Positions 26,282 through 35,496 of a DNA stretch of 50,814 nucleotides are shown piece by piece. Both the position numbers and the translations under genes were made by a program. Each line of letters begins with the position of its first letter. The first letter of the stretch is position 1. Below the pieces are notes generated by a model, which saw only the letters and a program-made list of their open reading frames with translations, was not told the origin of the DNA and did no database searches. The DNA is taken from assembly GCA_026993525.1 (NCBI GenBank), contig JALWSS010000144.1, forward strand, positions 1 through 50,814, written 5' to 3'. The stretch comes from Saprospiraceae bacterium (GTDB taxonomy: Bacteria; Bacteroidota; Bacteroidia; Chitinophagales; Saprospiraceae).

Positions 26282-26358
26282 TAATTGCCCGAAGGAAGCC
26301 ATGTGGAGTGCCCCAGTGCCAAACAGGCTTTACCACGGGACAACAAATAGTTTGAGCT

Positions 26359-26724
26359 ATGATACAGCAAGAGTCGAGGCTAAAGGTAGCAGACAACAGT
26401 GGTGCAAAAGAAGTTTTGTGCATCCGTGTGTTGGGTGGTTCTCACCGCCGCTATGCTTCAGTAGGTGACCAAATCGTGGTGACCGTAAAATCTGCCTCAC
26501 CAGGTGGTGTGAAAAAAGGTACAGTATCAAAAGCTGTCGTGGTTCGCACCAAAAAAGAAGTAAGACGCAGAGACGGTTCTTACATCCGTTTTGACGACAA
26601 CGCCTGTGTGCTGTTGAATGCCCAGGATGAGCCTCGCGGAACCCGTATTTTCGGACCCGTAGCTCGTGAACTGCGTGAGCGCGATTACATGCGCATTGTT
26701 TCGTTGGCACCAGAGGTGCTTTAA
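26359..26724 (+). CDS. rplN: 50S ribosomal protein uL14
   Basis: uL14 takes part in an intersubunit bridge. It is also the target of RsfS silencing factor in other bacteria. The 121-residue protein starts [20 protein letters not shown] and has [20 protein letters not shown] and the C-terminal [20 protein letters not shown]. It heads the spc-operon genes. No separate promoter is evident before it. Confidence 0.99.
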   Translation: MIQQESRLKVADNSGAKEVLCIRVLGGSHRRYASVGDQIVVTVKSASPGGVKKGTVSKAVVVRTKKEVRRRDGSYIRFDDNACVLLNAQDEPRGTRIFGPVARELRERDYMRIVSLAPEVL

Positions 26725-26791
26725 TGATTCAATGGCAGTTTTCGCTTCGCAAAATCATCAGACAATAAGCTAACAGCCAATAGTTTCAATC

Positions 26792-27139
26792 ATGGCAAAA
26801 AGTGCTAAAAAAACGAGGTTCGCTCCCAAACTGCATATTAAAAAGGGAGACAAAGTGATGGTGATCGCCGGCAACTACAAAGGCGCCACCGGTGAAGTGC
26901 TGGAAGTTTTTCCGAAGAAAAACAGGGCCATCGTTGACAACGTCAACCTGGTGACAAAACACCAGAAGCCTACCCAGAGCAACCCCGAAGGTGGCATCAT
27001 CCGGATGCCTGCACCCTTGCACATTTCAAACCTCATGCTGATTGACCCTAAAACCGGAGAGCCAACCCGCATCGGACGAAAACTCGTTGATGGGAAACTG
27101 GTGCGCTACTCCAAAAAGTCCGGGGAGATCATTAACTAA
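26792..27139 (+). CDS. rplX: 50S ribosomal protein uL24
   Basis: uL24 initiates 50S assembly and sits near the tunnel exit. The 115-residue KOW-domain protein shows [40 protein letters not shown] and [20 protein letters not shown]. The length is slightly greater than the E. coli form. It ends 24 bases before rplE. Confidence 0.99.
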   Translation: MAKSAKKTRFAPKLHIKKGDKVMVIAGNYKGATGEVLEVFPKKNRAIVDNVNLVTKHQKPTQSNPEGGIIRMPAPLHISNLMLIDPKTGEPTRIGRKLVDGKLVRYSKKSGEIIN

Positions 27140-27163
27140 CTCAATGCATAATCCAATATAGCG

Positions 27164-27721
27164 ATGAACTATATTCCGAGGCTCAGAGAGAAATACGAAA
27201 AAGAGGTAGTGCCGGCACTGCAAGAGCAGTTCCAGTATGCCAACCACATGGAAGTGCCACGCCTGGTGAAGATTTGCATCAATCAAGGTGTGGGCGAAGC
27301 TACCCAGGACAAAAAACTGGTGGATGTAGCCCAGGGTGAATTGACCATGATCGCAGGGCAAAAGGCGGTCATCACCAAAGCCAAGCGTTCCGTATCAAAC
27401 TTCAAGTTGCGTGAAGGAATGCCCATCGGCGTCCGGGTAACGCTTCGAAAAGACCGCATGTGGGAATTCCTCGACCGCCTGATCAATGTTTCGTTGCCCC
27501 GTGTTCGTGACTTCCGCGGAATCAATGACAAGAGCTTCGATGGCCGTGGCAACTATTCCATGGGCGTTACTGAGCAGATCATCTTTCCGGAAATAGACCT
27601 CGACAAGGTTTCGAAGATCACCGGTCTTGACATCACTTTTGTCACAACGGCTAAAACCGATGCAGAAGCTTTTGCGCTGCTGAAGGGTTTGGGAATGCCA
27701 TTCAAAGGAAAAAATCAATAA
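27164..27721 (+). CDS. rplE: 50S ribosomal protein uL5
   Basis: uL5 binds 5S rRNA and forms part of the central protuberance. The 185-residue protein contains [60 protein letters not shown] and [20 protein letters not shown]. It has the usual size. Its stop is five bases before rpsN, one of the closest gene junctions in the array, so coupled translation is likely. Confidence 0.99.
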   Translation: MNYIPRLREKYEKEVVPALQEQFQYANHMEVPRLVKICINQGVGEATQDKKLVDVAQGELTMIAGQKAVITKAKRSVSNFKLREGMPIGVRVTLRKDRMWEFLDRLINVSLPRVRDFRGINDKSFDGRGNYSMGVTEQIIFPEIDLDKVSKITGLDITFVTTAKTDAEAFALLKGLGMPFKGKNQ

Positions 27722-27726
27722 GCATC

Positions 27727-27996
27727 ATGGCTAAGAAATCCATAATTGCACGAGACAAGAAGAGAGAACGCATGGTGGCCAAGTACGCCGAGCTTCGCAA
27801 AAAATTGAAAGAAGCCGGTGATTATGAAGCCCTTGACAGATTGCCAAGAAATGCTTCACCTGTAAGGCTGCACAACCGCTGCAGGTTGACAGGAAGGCCT
27901 AAAGGCTACATGCGCAAATTCGGTTTGTGCCGTGTGAAATTCCGGGAAATGGCCCTCGAAGGCAAAATCCCCGGCATAACTAAAGCAAGTTGGTAA
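27727..27996 (+). CDS. rpsN: 30S ribosomal protein uS14, zinc-free type
   Basis: uS14 is assembled late into the 30S head. The 89-residue protein is the long form without the CxxC-CxxC zinc ribbon: [40 protein letters not shown] and [20 protein letters not shown]. It therefore does not need zinc and is the form favoured under zinc limitation in other bacteria. It follows rplE by five bases. Confidence 0.99.
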   Translation: MAKKSIIARDKKRERMVAKYAELRKKLKEAGDYEALDRLPRNASPVRLHNRCRLTGRPKGYMRKFGLCRVKFREMALEGKIPGITKASW

Positions 27997-28037
27997 TCAA
28001 TTGACCGCCTTCATGGTGGTCAGAAATTTCTAATACA

Positions 28038-28442
28038 ATGGCAGTAACAGATCCTATTGCAGACTATTTGACTCGCATTCGCAATGCCCAGCAAGCCGGG
28101 CACAAGATTGTGGATATTCCGATGTCAAAAGAGAAGAAAGCAATTACTGAGATCCTTTACAATTCAGGCTACATCCTGAAGTACAAATTTGAAGAGGATG
28201 CCGGAAAACAGGGCAATATCAAAATAGCCCTGAAGTACGACCCCATCAGCAAAGAACCTGTGATCAGGAATTTGCAGCGAGTGAGCAAACCAGGTCTGCG
28301 CCAATACCGCAAAGCAACTGAATTGCCGAGGGTGATCAATGGCCTGGGCATCGCCATCATTTCTACCTCAAAGGGCATCATGACCGACAAGCAGGCACGC
28401 AATGAGAACGTTGGAGGAGAGGTGCTTTGCTACGTTTATTGA
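28038..28442 (+). CDS. rpsH: 30S ribosomal protein uS8
   Basis: uS8 is a central-domain primary binder. In E. coli it represses the spc operon by binding mRNA near rplE. The 134-residue protein starts [20 protein letters not shown] and ends with [20 protein letters not shown] and LCYVY. I did not find an obvious copy of the E. coli-type uS8 binding site near the rplE start. Length and position are normal. Confidence 0.99.
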   Translation: MAVTDPIADYLTRIRNAQQAGHKIVDIPMSKEKKAITEILYNSGYILKYKFEEDAGKQGNIKIALKYDPISKEPVIRNLQRVSKPGLRQYRKATELPRVINGLGIAIISTSKGIMTDKQARNENVGGEVLCYVY

Positions 28443-28478
28443 TCCTTCATTACAGAACCGCATTAATTCGTTTGAATC

Positions 28479-29033
28479 ATGTCTCGAATAGGAAAAATGC
28501 CGATAACCATCCCCAATGGCGTAACTGTAGAAGTTTCGCCGGGGAATGTGGTCAAGGTCAAGGGGCCAAAAGGGGAATTGACCCAGCAGGTTGACAAAGA
28601 CCTTGAAATAAAAATTGAAGATGGTGTACTCACCGTTCATCGCCCCACTGAGCAAAAGCGCCACCGTTCCATGCACGGGCTGTATCGTTCACTGATCGCC
28701 AACATGGTTGAGGGTGTTTCCAACGGCTTCGTTAAAGAGCTGGAAGTGGTAGGTGTTGGTTATCGTGCAAACAATACCGGTCAATTGCTGGAATTGATCC
28801 TTGGCTTCTCCCACCCGGTGATGTTTTACGTTCCGGACGAGGTGAAAGTGACCGCCAGCCAGGAAAAGGGTAAAAACCCAATCGTCCGGCTCGAAAGCCA
28901 CGACAAACAGTTGTTGGGCCAGGTTGCCGCCAAGATCAGGTCTTTCCGCAAGCCTGAACCCTACAAAGGAAAAGGTATCCGCTTTGTGGGTGAGGTGCTT
29001 CGCAAAAAAGCAGGTAAGACAGCCGCCAAGTAA
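28479..29033 (+). CDS. rplF: 50S ribosomal protein uL6
   Basis: uL6 lies near the GTPase-associated centre. The 184-residue protein has two similar alpha-beta domains: [20 protein letters not shown] with [15 protein letters not shown], then ELVLGFSH-like [20 protein letters not shown] and the C-terminal [20 protein letters not shown]. All hallmarks are present. It is followed by rplR after 98 bases. Confidence 0.99.
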   Translation: MSRIGKMPITIPNGVTVEVSPGNVVKVKGPKGELTQQVDKDLEIKIEDGVLTVHRPTEQKRHRSMHGLYRSLIANMVEGVSNGFVKELEVVGVGYRANNTGQLLELILGFSHPVMFYVPDEVKVTASQEKGKNPIVRLESHDKQLLGQVAAKIRSFRKPEPYKGKGIRFVGEVLRKKAGKTAAK

Positions 29034-29131
29034 GCGCTGGCAGCCAGCTAAAACTCAAATACTTTTCGCCAAATGGTTTTGGGTCAGGACCCTGGGCGCC
29101 TTTCACTAAAACCGCAAAAAGTAAACAAACA

Positions 29132-29479
29132 ATGAAATTCAAAAAGGAGCTTCGCAGACGCAAAATTCACTGGCGCATTCGCAAGAAAGTTGCCGGTACG
29201 GCCAACAAGCCGCGTTTGAACGTTTTCAGAAGCAACAAGGAAATATACTGCCAGCTCATTGACGATGTCAACGGAAAAACACTGGCAGCAGCAACCAGCC
29301 TCAACGCCAAACTCAATGGCAGCAAATCAGAAAAAGCCAAAGAGGTGGGTAAGGCAATTGCAGAGAAAGCCAAAGCTTTGAATATCGAAACAGTGGTTTT
29401 CGATCGCGGTGGTTATCTGTACCACGGCCGGGTGAAAGCGCTGGCCGAAGGAGCCCGCGAAGGAGGCCTCAGGTTTTAA
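29132..29479 (+). CDS. rplR: 50S ribosomal protein uL18
   Basis: uL18 binds 5S rRNA with uL5. The 115-residue protein shows [60 protein letters not shown] and the C-terminal [20 protein letters not shown]. The length is usual. A small CCTTCG/CGAAGG hairpin (near 29498-29515) lies in the 56-base gap before rpsE. Confidence 0.99.
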   Translation: MKFKKELRRRKIHWRIRKKVAGTANKPRLNVFRSNKEIYCQLIDDVNGKTLAAATSLNAKLNGSKSEKAKEVGKAIAEKAKALNIETVVFDRGGYLYHGRVKALAEGAREGGLRF

Positions 29480-29535
29480 TCAGACGAAATGCTTTTCCTT
29501 CGGTAAAACGAAGGCCTATTTAAAATAGACATTCA

Positions 29536-30057
29536 ATGGCAAAGAGCAATGTTCAAAAAGTAAGATCAGTAGCTGACACCGAGTGGAAAGAGAAACTCGT
29601 AAACCTCAACCGGGTAGCTAAAGTGACCAAAGGTGGTCGTACTTTCAGCTTTGCCGCTGTGGTTGTTGTTGGCGACGGCAACGGAAAAGTTGGCCAGGGA
29701 CTGGGCAAAGCCCGTGATGTGCAGGAAGCAATTGCCAAAGCAGTTGCCGATGCCAAGAAAAACCTGATCAAAGTGCCCATCCTCAAAGGAACCATTCCGC
29801 ATGAGCAAAAAGGAAAATACGGCGCAGGCCGTGTCCTCATTCGCCCCGCTGCCGATGGTACCGGTGTAATTGCAGGTGGCGCCATGCGTGCCGTCCTGGA
29901 AATTGCCGGAGTGCACAATGTGCTGGCAAAGTCAATGGGTTCATCCAACCCTCACAACGTTGTCAAAGCTACCCTGGACGCCCTCTCAAAATTGCGCAGC
30001 CCGATAGATGTTGCAAAACAAAGAGGGCTGACACTGGAACAAGTATTCAACGGTTGA
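29536..30057 (+). CDS. rpsE: 30S ribosomal protein uS5
   Basis: uS5 affects decoding accuracy and mRNA unwinding at the entry. The 173-residue protein has [40 protein letters not shown], the spectinomycin-loop region around TKGGR, and [20 protein letters not shown]. No resistance-type deletion is evident. It lies between rplR and rpmD. Confidence 0.99.
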   Translation: MAKSNVQKVRSVADTEWKEKLVNLNRVAKVTKGGRTFSFAAVVVVGDGNGKVGQGLGKARDVQEAIAKAVADAKKNLIKVPILKGTIPHEQKGKYGAGRVLIRPAADGTGVIAGGAMRAVLEIAGVHNVLAKSMGSSNPHNVVKATLDALSKLRSPIDVAKQRGLTLEQVFNG

Positions 30058-30108
30058 TGCATTGGGGCATCCAATCATCCAACTTTAATCAATAGCCCAT
30101 AAGAGATC

Positions 30109-30288
30109 ATGGCAAAAGTTAAGATTACTCAGGTTAAAAGTCAGATCGACAGGCCCAGGCGCCAGAAAGACACACTCAAGGCACTTGGTCTTCGCAAGAT
30201 GCACCAGACCGTAGTGCACGAGGCAACTCCTCAGATTCTGGGAATGATCAGAAAAGTGGAGCACCTGGTGCAGGTTGAAGAAGCCTGA
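30109..30288 (+). CDS. rpmD: 50S ribosomal protein uL30
   Basis: This 59-residue protein is encoded by ATG at 30109 to TGA at 30286-30288, in the usual gap between rpsE and rplO. It reads [20 protein letters not shown], then [20 protein letters not shown], then [13 protein letters not shown], which is the full uL30 fold. The GLRKM and [10 protein letters not shown] motifs are diagnostic. Length and position are standard. Confidence 0.98.
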   Translation: MAKVKITQVKSQIDRPRRQKDTLKALGLRKMHQTVVHEATPQILGMIRKVEHLVQVEEA

Positions 30289-30351
30289 TCCTGGTTATTT
30301 GCAGCAAGAGCTGCACATAGATTTTTTTCAAACTGCAAACTGAATATTCAA

Positions 30352-30798
30352 ATGGAACTGCATAATCTCAAACCAGCTGAAGGTTCAACACGCAAGCGCA
30401 AGCGCATTGCGCGGGGCCAGGGATCGGGTTTTGCCGGTACCGCCGGTCGCGGGCATAAAGGTGCCAAGTCTCGTTCAGGCTATAAGCAAAAGCGCGGATT
30501 CGAGGGCGGGCAAACCCCCTTGCAACGCCGCCTGCCAAAACGCGGGTTCAAAAACCTCAACCGCGTTGAGTATGTTGCCATGAACCTCGACAGGCTGCAA
30601 GCCATCGTTGACAAATACAAGCTCACCGACATCAGCCCGGAAGCATTGGTTGAAAAACGCATTGTGGGCAAAAACGACCGGATTAAGATCCTGGGCAGGG
30701 GTGAACTTAATGCTGCTGTTAACGTAACAGCTCATGCAGCTTCTGCCACCGCCAGGAAAGCCATTGAAGATAAAGGCGGAAGCGTAACTATTGTCTAA
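30352..30798 (+). CDS. rplO: 50S ribosomal protein uL15
   Basis: uL15 is a late-assembly 50S protein. The 148-residue protein opens MELHNLKPAEGSTRKRKRIA, then the glycine-rich RGQGSGFAGTAGRGHKGAKS, followed by GFEGGQTPLQRRLPKRGFKN. The C-terminal domain includes RIKILGRGELNAAVNVTAHA. It precedes secY by 111 bases, as in most bacteria. Confidence 0.99.
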   Translation: MELHNLKPAEGSTRKRKRIARGQGSGFAGTAGRGHKGAKSRSGYKQKRGFEGGQTPLQRRLPKRGFKNLNRVEYVAMNLDRLQAIVDKYKLTDISPEALVEKRIVGKNDRIKILGRGELNAAVNVTAHAASATARKAIEDKGGSVTIV

Positions 30799-30909
30799 AC
30801 CGGAGCAGAAGGCACTCCCACTTGTTGGATTCTGTTTTACTTAGTGCTTTCTTAATCCACGGGCTGCTTCCTTTCAGGTGCGCAGTCTCGCATATTGAGT
30901 AGAATTACG

Positions 30910-32280
30910 ATGAAAAGATTCATTTCCACTCTCCAAAATATCTGGAAAATCAAGGAACTCAGGGAACGCATAGGCTGGACCCTGCTCATGTTGTTCATTT
31001 TCCGGTTTGGCTCTTTTGTCGTTTTGCCGGGTGTTGTGCCCGAAGCACTTGACAATGCCGCCTCCACTGCCGGCTCTGACCTTCTTGGTTTGATCAACTC
31101 TTTCACCGGTGGGGCTTTCAGCAACGCATCCGTGATGGCACTGGGAATCATGCCTTACATCACGGCGTCCATCATTATTCAGTTGCTCGGCTTTGCAAGT
31201 CCATATTTCCAGCGCCTCCAGCAAAAAGAAGGGGAAAGTGGAAGGAAAAAACTCAATCAGATCACCCGTTTGCTCACCGTGCTTATTACGCTGGTTCAGG
31301 GTGGTGGTTACCTCACGTATATTTTCAGCATTCCCGGTGCACTCGATCCCAACATGCCCCAGACGCTGTTCTGGCTTTCAAGCATAATCATACTTTCTTC
31401 CGGTACTGTCTTCGCAATGTGGTTGGGTGAGCGCATCACTGACAACGGCATCGGCAACGGTGCTTCACTGCTCATCACCATTGGCATCATCGCTTCGTTG
31501 CCACAGGCACTTGCCGGTGAAATTGCTTTGCAGATCGGCGCCAACAACCTGTTCAAGCTGATCCTCGAATTTGCGCTGTTCTTTGTGATCATTGGCGCCG
31601 TAGTTATGGTAATCCAGGGTGTGCGTAAAGTGCCCATCCAGTTTGCCAAGCACATGGTCCAGCGCGGTGGCAACTTGATGCCCGCCGCCGGAGTTCGCGA
31701 CTACATTCCGATCAAAGTGAATGCCGCCGGTGTGATGCCGATCATCTTTGCCCAGGCCTTGATGTTTGTACCGGCCACTGTTGCACAGTTTTTATTTGGA
31801 CAGCAGGCCATGGCTGCTCCCTCCGGAATGCTTAAAGAACTTGTGAATCCTTACTCATTCACATCATCATTGATAGTCTTCCTGCTGGTGGTTGGCTTCA
31901 CTTATGTGTACACTGCCCTGATTGTGAACCCTACCCAATATGCGGAATACCTGAAGCGGCAGAATGCTTTCATCCCCGGCATCAAGCCAGGTAAGCCTAC
32001 CGCTGATTTCATCGATGCGATTACCACCAGGGTAACATTGCCCGGTTCTATATTTCTTGGGCTTATAGCAATTATCCCTGCTATTTCGGTAGCATTTGGT
32101 GTTCAACCATCATTTGCAAGGTTTTTTGGAGGAACTTCCATATTGATCGCTGTAGGTGTTGTACTTGACACCCTCCAGCAGATCGAAAGCCACCTTTTGA
32201 TGCGCCGGTACGATGGCCTGGTGAAAAGTGGCCGTTTGCAGGGGCGTTCCAGAATGCAGACCATCGGTTCAAATATGTAA
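30910..32280 (+). CDS. secY: Protein translocase subunit SecY
   Basis: SecY is the channel of the Sec translocon in the inner membrane, working with SecE, SecG and SecA. The 456-residue protein starts MKRFISTLQNIWKI; an in-frame TTG 15 bases upstream is less likely. About ten membrane helices are evident, beginning LLMLFIFRFGSFVVLPGV. Landmarks include GIMPYITASIIIQLLGFASP (the plug and TM2 area), LGERITDNGIGNGASLLITI, and the cytoplasmic loop RGGNLMPAAGVRDYIPIKVN. Downstream is map rather than adk, the Bacteroidota order. Confidence 0.98.
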   Translation: MKRFISTLQNIWKIKELRERIGWTLLMLFIFRFGSFVVLPGVVPEALDNAASTAGSDLLGLINSFTGGAFSNASVMALGIMPYITASIIIQLLGFASPYFQRLQQKEGESGRKKLNQITRLLTVLITLVQGGGYLTYIFSIPGALDPNMPQTLFWLSSIIILSSGTVFAMWLGERITDNGIGNGASLLITIGIIASLPQALAGEIALQIGANNLFKLILEFALFFVIIGAVVMVIQGVRKVPIQFAKHMVQRGGNLMPAAGVRDYIPIKVNAAGVMPIIFAQALMFVPATVAQFLFGQQAMAAPSGMLKELVNPYSFTSSLIVFLLVVGFTYVYTALIVNPTQYAEYLKRQNAFIPGIKPGKPTADFIDAITTRVTLPGSIFLGLIAIIPAISVAFGVQPSFARFFGGTSILIAVGVVLDTLQQIESHLLMRRYDGLVKSGRLQGRSRMQTIGSNM

Positions 32281-32333
32281 TCACGAAGCCTTTTGCCCCC
32301 CCGGGCAAAGGAATCGCATTGGCGAGACAAGTG

Positions 32334-32410
32334 AAAAATCGTGCTGCGTAGGGCTTCACCTTCAATTGCGAAGCGAGAAAAACAAGCCATTCGGAGCACG
32401 ATTTCTTTTT
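32334..32410 (+). promoter_or_regulatory. Structured leader of map, terminator-like
   Basis: AAATCGTGCT (32336-32345) pairs with AGCACGATTT (32395-32404), enclosing GGCTT (32352-32356) and AAGCC (32384-32388). The right arm runs into TTTCTTTTTG, so the element resembles an intrinsic terminator whose T-tract ends at the apparent TTG start of map. It may attenuate map or only shape its initiation region. Confidence 0.45.
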
Positions 32411-33290
32411 GATAAAATTCAACACCTTGCTCAGAGGCAAACAAAAACGGATATTTTACAAGACCGACGAGGAAGTTGAACTCCTCAGAGAAGCTTGTTT
32501 GCTTGTTTGCAAGGTGCTGACACATTGTGCCGAAAGATTGCAGCCCGGGGTTACCGGACTGGAACTCGACAAAGAGGCCGAAGAACTCATCCGGGACCAC
32601 GGCGCCGAGCCGGCGTTCAAAGGATACAGAGGCTTCCCTGCCACATTGTGCATTTCACCAAACGAGGTGGTGGTGCATGGCATTCCGAATGACCAGCCTT
32701 TTGAAGAGGGAGATGTGGTTTCCATTGATTGTGGAACTTTCATCAATGGCTTCCACGGCGATGCGGCTTACACATTTGCCATCGGCGATGTGAAAGAAGA
32801 AGTAATGCAATTGCTGAGGGTCACAAAAACTTCCCTTTACAAAGGCATTGCAAAAGCAGTGCATGGCAACCGGATCGGTGATGTCAGCTACGCCATCCAG
32901 AACTACGTTGAACGGGAGCATCCTTACTCGGTGGTTCGGGAGTTGGTCGGGCATGGATTGGGCAGGAGCCTGCACGAAGAGCCGGAAGTACCCAATTACG
33001 GCCGCCGAGGCAATGGCTTGATGCTGAAAGAAGGGCTGGTGATTGCCATCGAACCAATGATCAACCTGGGCAAGAGGGACATCGGCCAAAGCGATGACAA
33101 CTGGACCATCTTCACCCGCGACTTCATGCCTTCTGCTCATTACGAGCACAGCGTGGTTGTCAGGAAGGGCAAGGCCGATATTTTATCTGACCACCGGCCC
33201 GTGGAAGCCGCCATTGAAAAGAATCCGGCTTTGCGCGCTGTTGAGCTCATAAAGGAAGATTTGGCAGACACGGTATTTGCCGGAAACTGA
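32409..33290 (+). CDS. map: Methionine aminopeptidase, type I (TTG start)
   Basis: Map removes the initiator methionine from nascent proteins, using a dinuclear metal site. The 293-residue frame has all five ligands in order: D in VSIDCGTFINGFHGD (both aspartates), H in VGHGLGRSLHEEPEVPNYG, E in VIAIEPMINLG and E in HYEHSVVVRKG. The start is odd: no ATG exists upstream in frame back to the TAG at 32349-32351. The candidates are TTG at 32409 or TTG at 32427, before KRIFYKTDEEVELLRE. The TTG overlaps the T-tract of a terminator-like hairpin. The C-terminus is about 30 residues longer than the 264-residue E. coli enzyme. Confidence 0.95.
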   Translation: MIKFNTLLRGKQKRIFYKTDEEVELLREACLLVCKVLTHCAERLQPGVTGLELDKEAEELIRDHGAEPAFKGYRGFPATLCISPNEVVVHGIPNDQPFEEGDVVSIDCGTFINGFHGDAAYTFAIGDVKEEVMQLLRVTKTSLYKGIAKAVHGNRIGDVSYAIQNYVEREHPYSVVRELVGHGLGRSLHEEPEVPNYGRRGNGLMLKEGLVIAIEPMINLGKRDIGQSDDNWTIFTRDFMPSAHYEHSVVVRKGKADILSDHRPVEAAIEKNPALRAVELIKEDLADTVFAGN

Positions 33291-33384
33291 TTCTGCCAAA
33301 TGCCGCTAAAAATGCGCATAACGTGCACATTTTTAGGCACTTACAAAATTTTTGACCGAAGGGTAAATCTTTGCTTGATATTCG

Positions 33385-33392
33385 TATCTTTG
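33385..33392 (+). promoter_or_regulatory. -7 element TATCTTTG upstream of infA
   Basis: TATCTTTG is a perfect TAnnTTTG match 20 bases before the infA start. The nearest TTTG that could act as -33 (33351-33354) is 30 bases upstream, which is too far, so the promoter is only moderately supported. The leader would be very short. Confidence 0.5.
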
Positions 33393-33411
33393 CCGTCCCA
33401 AAATTCAAGGT

Positions 33412-33630
33412 ATGGCTAAACAAGATTTGATCAAGCAAGATGGCGTAATTGAAGAGGCACTTTCGAACGCAATGTTCCGGGTGAAGCTCGAAAATGGTCA
33501 TGTCATCATTGCAACTATTTCGGGCAAAATGCGCATGCACTACATCCGGATTTTGCCCGGTGACAAAGTGGCCGTTGAAATGTCGCCTTATGATTTGACC
33601 AGGGGGCGAATCACATACCGTTACAAGTAA
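33412..33630 (+). CDS. infA: Translation initiation factor IF-1
   Basis: IF-1 occupies the A site of the 30S subunit during initiation. The 72-residue OB-fold protein has the standard sequence: [60 protein letters not shown] and [12 protein letters not shown]. It lies between map and rpmJ, the order typical of Bacteroidota, and may be transcribed from a promoter of its own. Confidence 0.99.
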   Translation: MAKQDLIKQDGVIEEALSNAMFRVKLENGHVIIATISGKMRMHYIRILPGDKVAVEMSPYDLTRGRITYRYK

Positions 33631-33648
33631 ACTAAACTGCAACCGATC

Positions 33649-33765
33649 ATGAAGGTTAGAGCATCTGTTAAGAAGCGTTCATCTGATTGCAAGATTGTGA
33701 GGAGGAAGGGCAAGGTGTACGTGATCAACAAGAAGAACCCGAAATTCAAACAACGTCAAGGATAA
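33649..33765 (+). CDS. rpmJ: 50S ribosomal protein bL36
   Basis: This 38-residue gene, from ATG at 33649 to TAA at 33763-33765, reads [20 protein letters not shown] and then [18 protein letters not shown]. It has one cysteine only, so it is the zinc-free form of bL36, like the zinc-free uS14 of this genome. It follows infA by 18 bases and precedes rpsM by 53. Confidence 0.98.
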   Translation: MKVRASVKKRSSDCKIVRRKGKVYVINKKNPKFKQRQG

Positions 33766-33818
33766 GTATGGGCGGCTGTGTAGAACATTGCGCAGCGAAG
33801 CTCTAAAATTTTGTCAAA

Positions 33819-34196
33819 ATGGCTCGAATAGTAGGCGTAGACTTACCAAGAAACAAGCGTGGCGTAATCGGTCTTACCTATATCTATGGTATAGGCCGCT
33901 CCAGGGCGAAAGAAATCCTGGACAAAGCCGGCGTTGATGAAAACATGAAGGTCAATGACTGGCCTGATGAGACCGTTCGCAAGATCACCAGCATCATTAC
34001 CAACGAGTACAAGGTGGAAGGTGAATTGCGCTCAGAGGTGCAGATGAGCATCAAGCGTTTGATGGATATTGCCTGTTACCGTGGCTTGCGCCATCGTAAG
34101 GGGCTCCCCGTCAGAGGCCAGCGCACCAAAACCAATGCACGCACCCGCAAGGGGCGTCGTAAAACCGTTGCAAACAAGAAATTGGCTAAGAAGTAA
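33819..34196 (+). CDS. rpsM: 30S ribosomal protein uS13
   Basis: uS13 contacts tRNA and the 50S subunit from the head. The 125-residue protein starts [20 protein letters not shown] and shows [20 protein letters not shown], then [20 protein letters not shown] with the basic tail. Length and position are typical. It is the first gene of the alpha operon. I see no E. coli-like uS4 target pseudoknot before it. Confidence 0.99.
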   Translation: MARIVGVDLPRNKRGVIGLTYIYGIGRSRAKEILDKAGVDENMKVNDWPDETVRKITSIITNEYKVEGELRSEVQMSIKRLMDIACYRGLRHRKGLPVRGQRTKTNARTRKGRRKTVANKKLAKK

Positions 34197-34271
34197 TGAT
34201 GAAATTGCTGCCGGGGTTTTGCGGCAGGGCAAGCGCCTTTCATCAGCTTCCAAATAATATCTGATCCTATA

Positions 34272-34664
34272 ATGGCAAAGGCAAGATCTAAAGTAAGGGT
34301 AAAACGCAAAGTGAAAGTGGAGCCGGAAGGCTTTGCTTACATCCAGGCTACCTTCAACAACATCATCGTCACGATGACCAATAAAAAGGGAGACGTGATC
34401 AGTTGGGGGTCGGCAGGTAAAGCAGGTTTCAGGGGGTCGAAGAAAAACACCCCCTATGCTGCACAGATTGCCGCCGGCGATGCAGCCAAGACCGCTCATG
34501 AAGCGGGGCTTCGCACCGTTGAAGTTTTTGTGAAAGGCCCGGGTTCCGGCCGTGAAGCAGCTATCCGTGCAATTGACCAGTCAGGAATTAAAGTTACCCG
34601 TATCAACGACGTGACTCCCATTCCTCACAATGGATGCCGCCCACCCAAACGCAGAAGGGTGTAA
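34272..34664 (+). CDS. rpsK: 30S ribosomal protein uS11
   Basis: uS11 lies in the 30S platform and meets the Shine-Dalgarno helix region. The 130-residue protein shows [60 protein letters not shown] and the C-terminal [18 protein letters not shown]. The core is fully conserved. In Bacteroidota the platform proteins bS18, bS21 and bS6 reportedly bury the anti-SD sequence; uS11 shows no special feature here. Confidence 0.99.
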   Translation: MAKARSKVRVKRKVKVEPEGFAYIQATFNNIIVTMTNKKGDVISWGSAGKAGFRGSKKNTPYAAQIAAGDAAKTAHEAGLRTVEVFVKGPGSGREAAIRAIDQSGIKVTRINDVTPIPHNGCRPPKRRRV

Positions 34665-34706
34665 AGGCCTTTTCTTCATTAATTCGAATAAAAGAATTGT
34701 TCAATA

Positions 34707-35318
34707 ATGGCAAGGTACACAGGACCTAAGCAGAAAAAAGCAAGATCATTCGGAGAGGCTATCTTCGGTGAAAGCAAGGCTTTCCAAAAGAAGCAATACC
34801 CTCCCGGACAACACGGCAACAGCCGTCGTCGCCGGCAGTCTTCTGATTACAAATTGCAACTGAAAGAAAAGCAGAAGGCGAAGTACACCTATGGTTTGAT
34901 GGAGAAGCAATTCCGCAACCTGTTTGAAAAAGCCAGCCACAAGCACGGTGTTACCGGTACGGTGTTGCTGCAGTTGCTGGAATCGCGCCTCGACAATGTG
35001 GTTTACCGCATGGGCATTGCCCCCACCCGCCGTGCTGCCCGCCAGCTCGTTACCCACCGCCACATTGTGGTGAATGGTGTACTGACCAACATCCCCTCTT
35101 ACCACCTGCGCCCCGGCGATGTGGTCGAGGTGCGTGGTCAGAGCAAAGGCCTGACTGTTATCCAGGACCAAATGGGTAAAAAGACAGACCTTGCCAAGAT
35201 CAAATGGCTGGAGTTCAATCCGGATCAGATGAAAGGGGTTTTCCTGGAATATCCGGAGCGTGAGCAAATTCCTGAGAACATCAACGAACAGTTGATCGTA
35301 GAACTCTACTCGAAGTAA
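34707..35318 (+). CDS. rpsD: 30S ribosomal protein uS4
   Basis: uS4 starts 5'-domain assembly and contributes to mRNA unwinding. In E. coli it represses the alpha operon. The 203-residue protein starts [20 protein letters not shown] and has [20 protein letters not shown], the S4 domain around [20 protein letters not shown] and [20 protein letters not shown]. It has no N-terminal zinc-binding cysteines. A structured 178-base gap separates it from rpoA. Confidence 0.99.
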   Translation: MARYTGPKQKKARSFGEAIFGESKAFQKKQYPPGQHGNSRRRRQSSDYKLQLKEKQKAKYTYGLMEKQFRNLFEKASHKHGVTGTVLLQLLESRLDNVVYRMGIAPTRRAARQLVTHRHIVVNGVLTNIPSYHLRPGDVVEVRGQSKGLTVIQDQMGKKTDLAKIKWLEFNPDQMKGVFLEYPEREQIPENINEQLIVELYSK

Positions 35319-35324
35319 TACTGT

Positions 35325-35386
35325 GGCGATTTGCTGTTGGCAATCCTGGTTTTTTGTTGAAATTACCAGGTCCACTGCAAATCGCC
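35325..35386 (+). promoter_or_regulatory. Two-tier stem between rpsD and rpoA
   Basis: GGCGATTTGC (35325-35334) pairs with GCAAATCGCC (35377-35386), and inside it CCTGGT (35345-35350) pairs with ACCAGG (35365-35370). No T-tract directly follows the outer stem, though GTCGTTTTT begins nearby at 35393. It may set rpoA expression apart from the ribosomal genes. Confidence 0.55.
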
Positions 35387-35496
35387 GCATTGTCGTTTTT
35401 ATCCATTCTTACTGACATTCAGACTACAGGCAAAATTTTGCCGGGCGATTCAAACGAGAATCCTTCATTTTCCTTTCAAAGCTATATCATTCAAAT

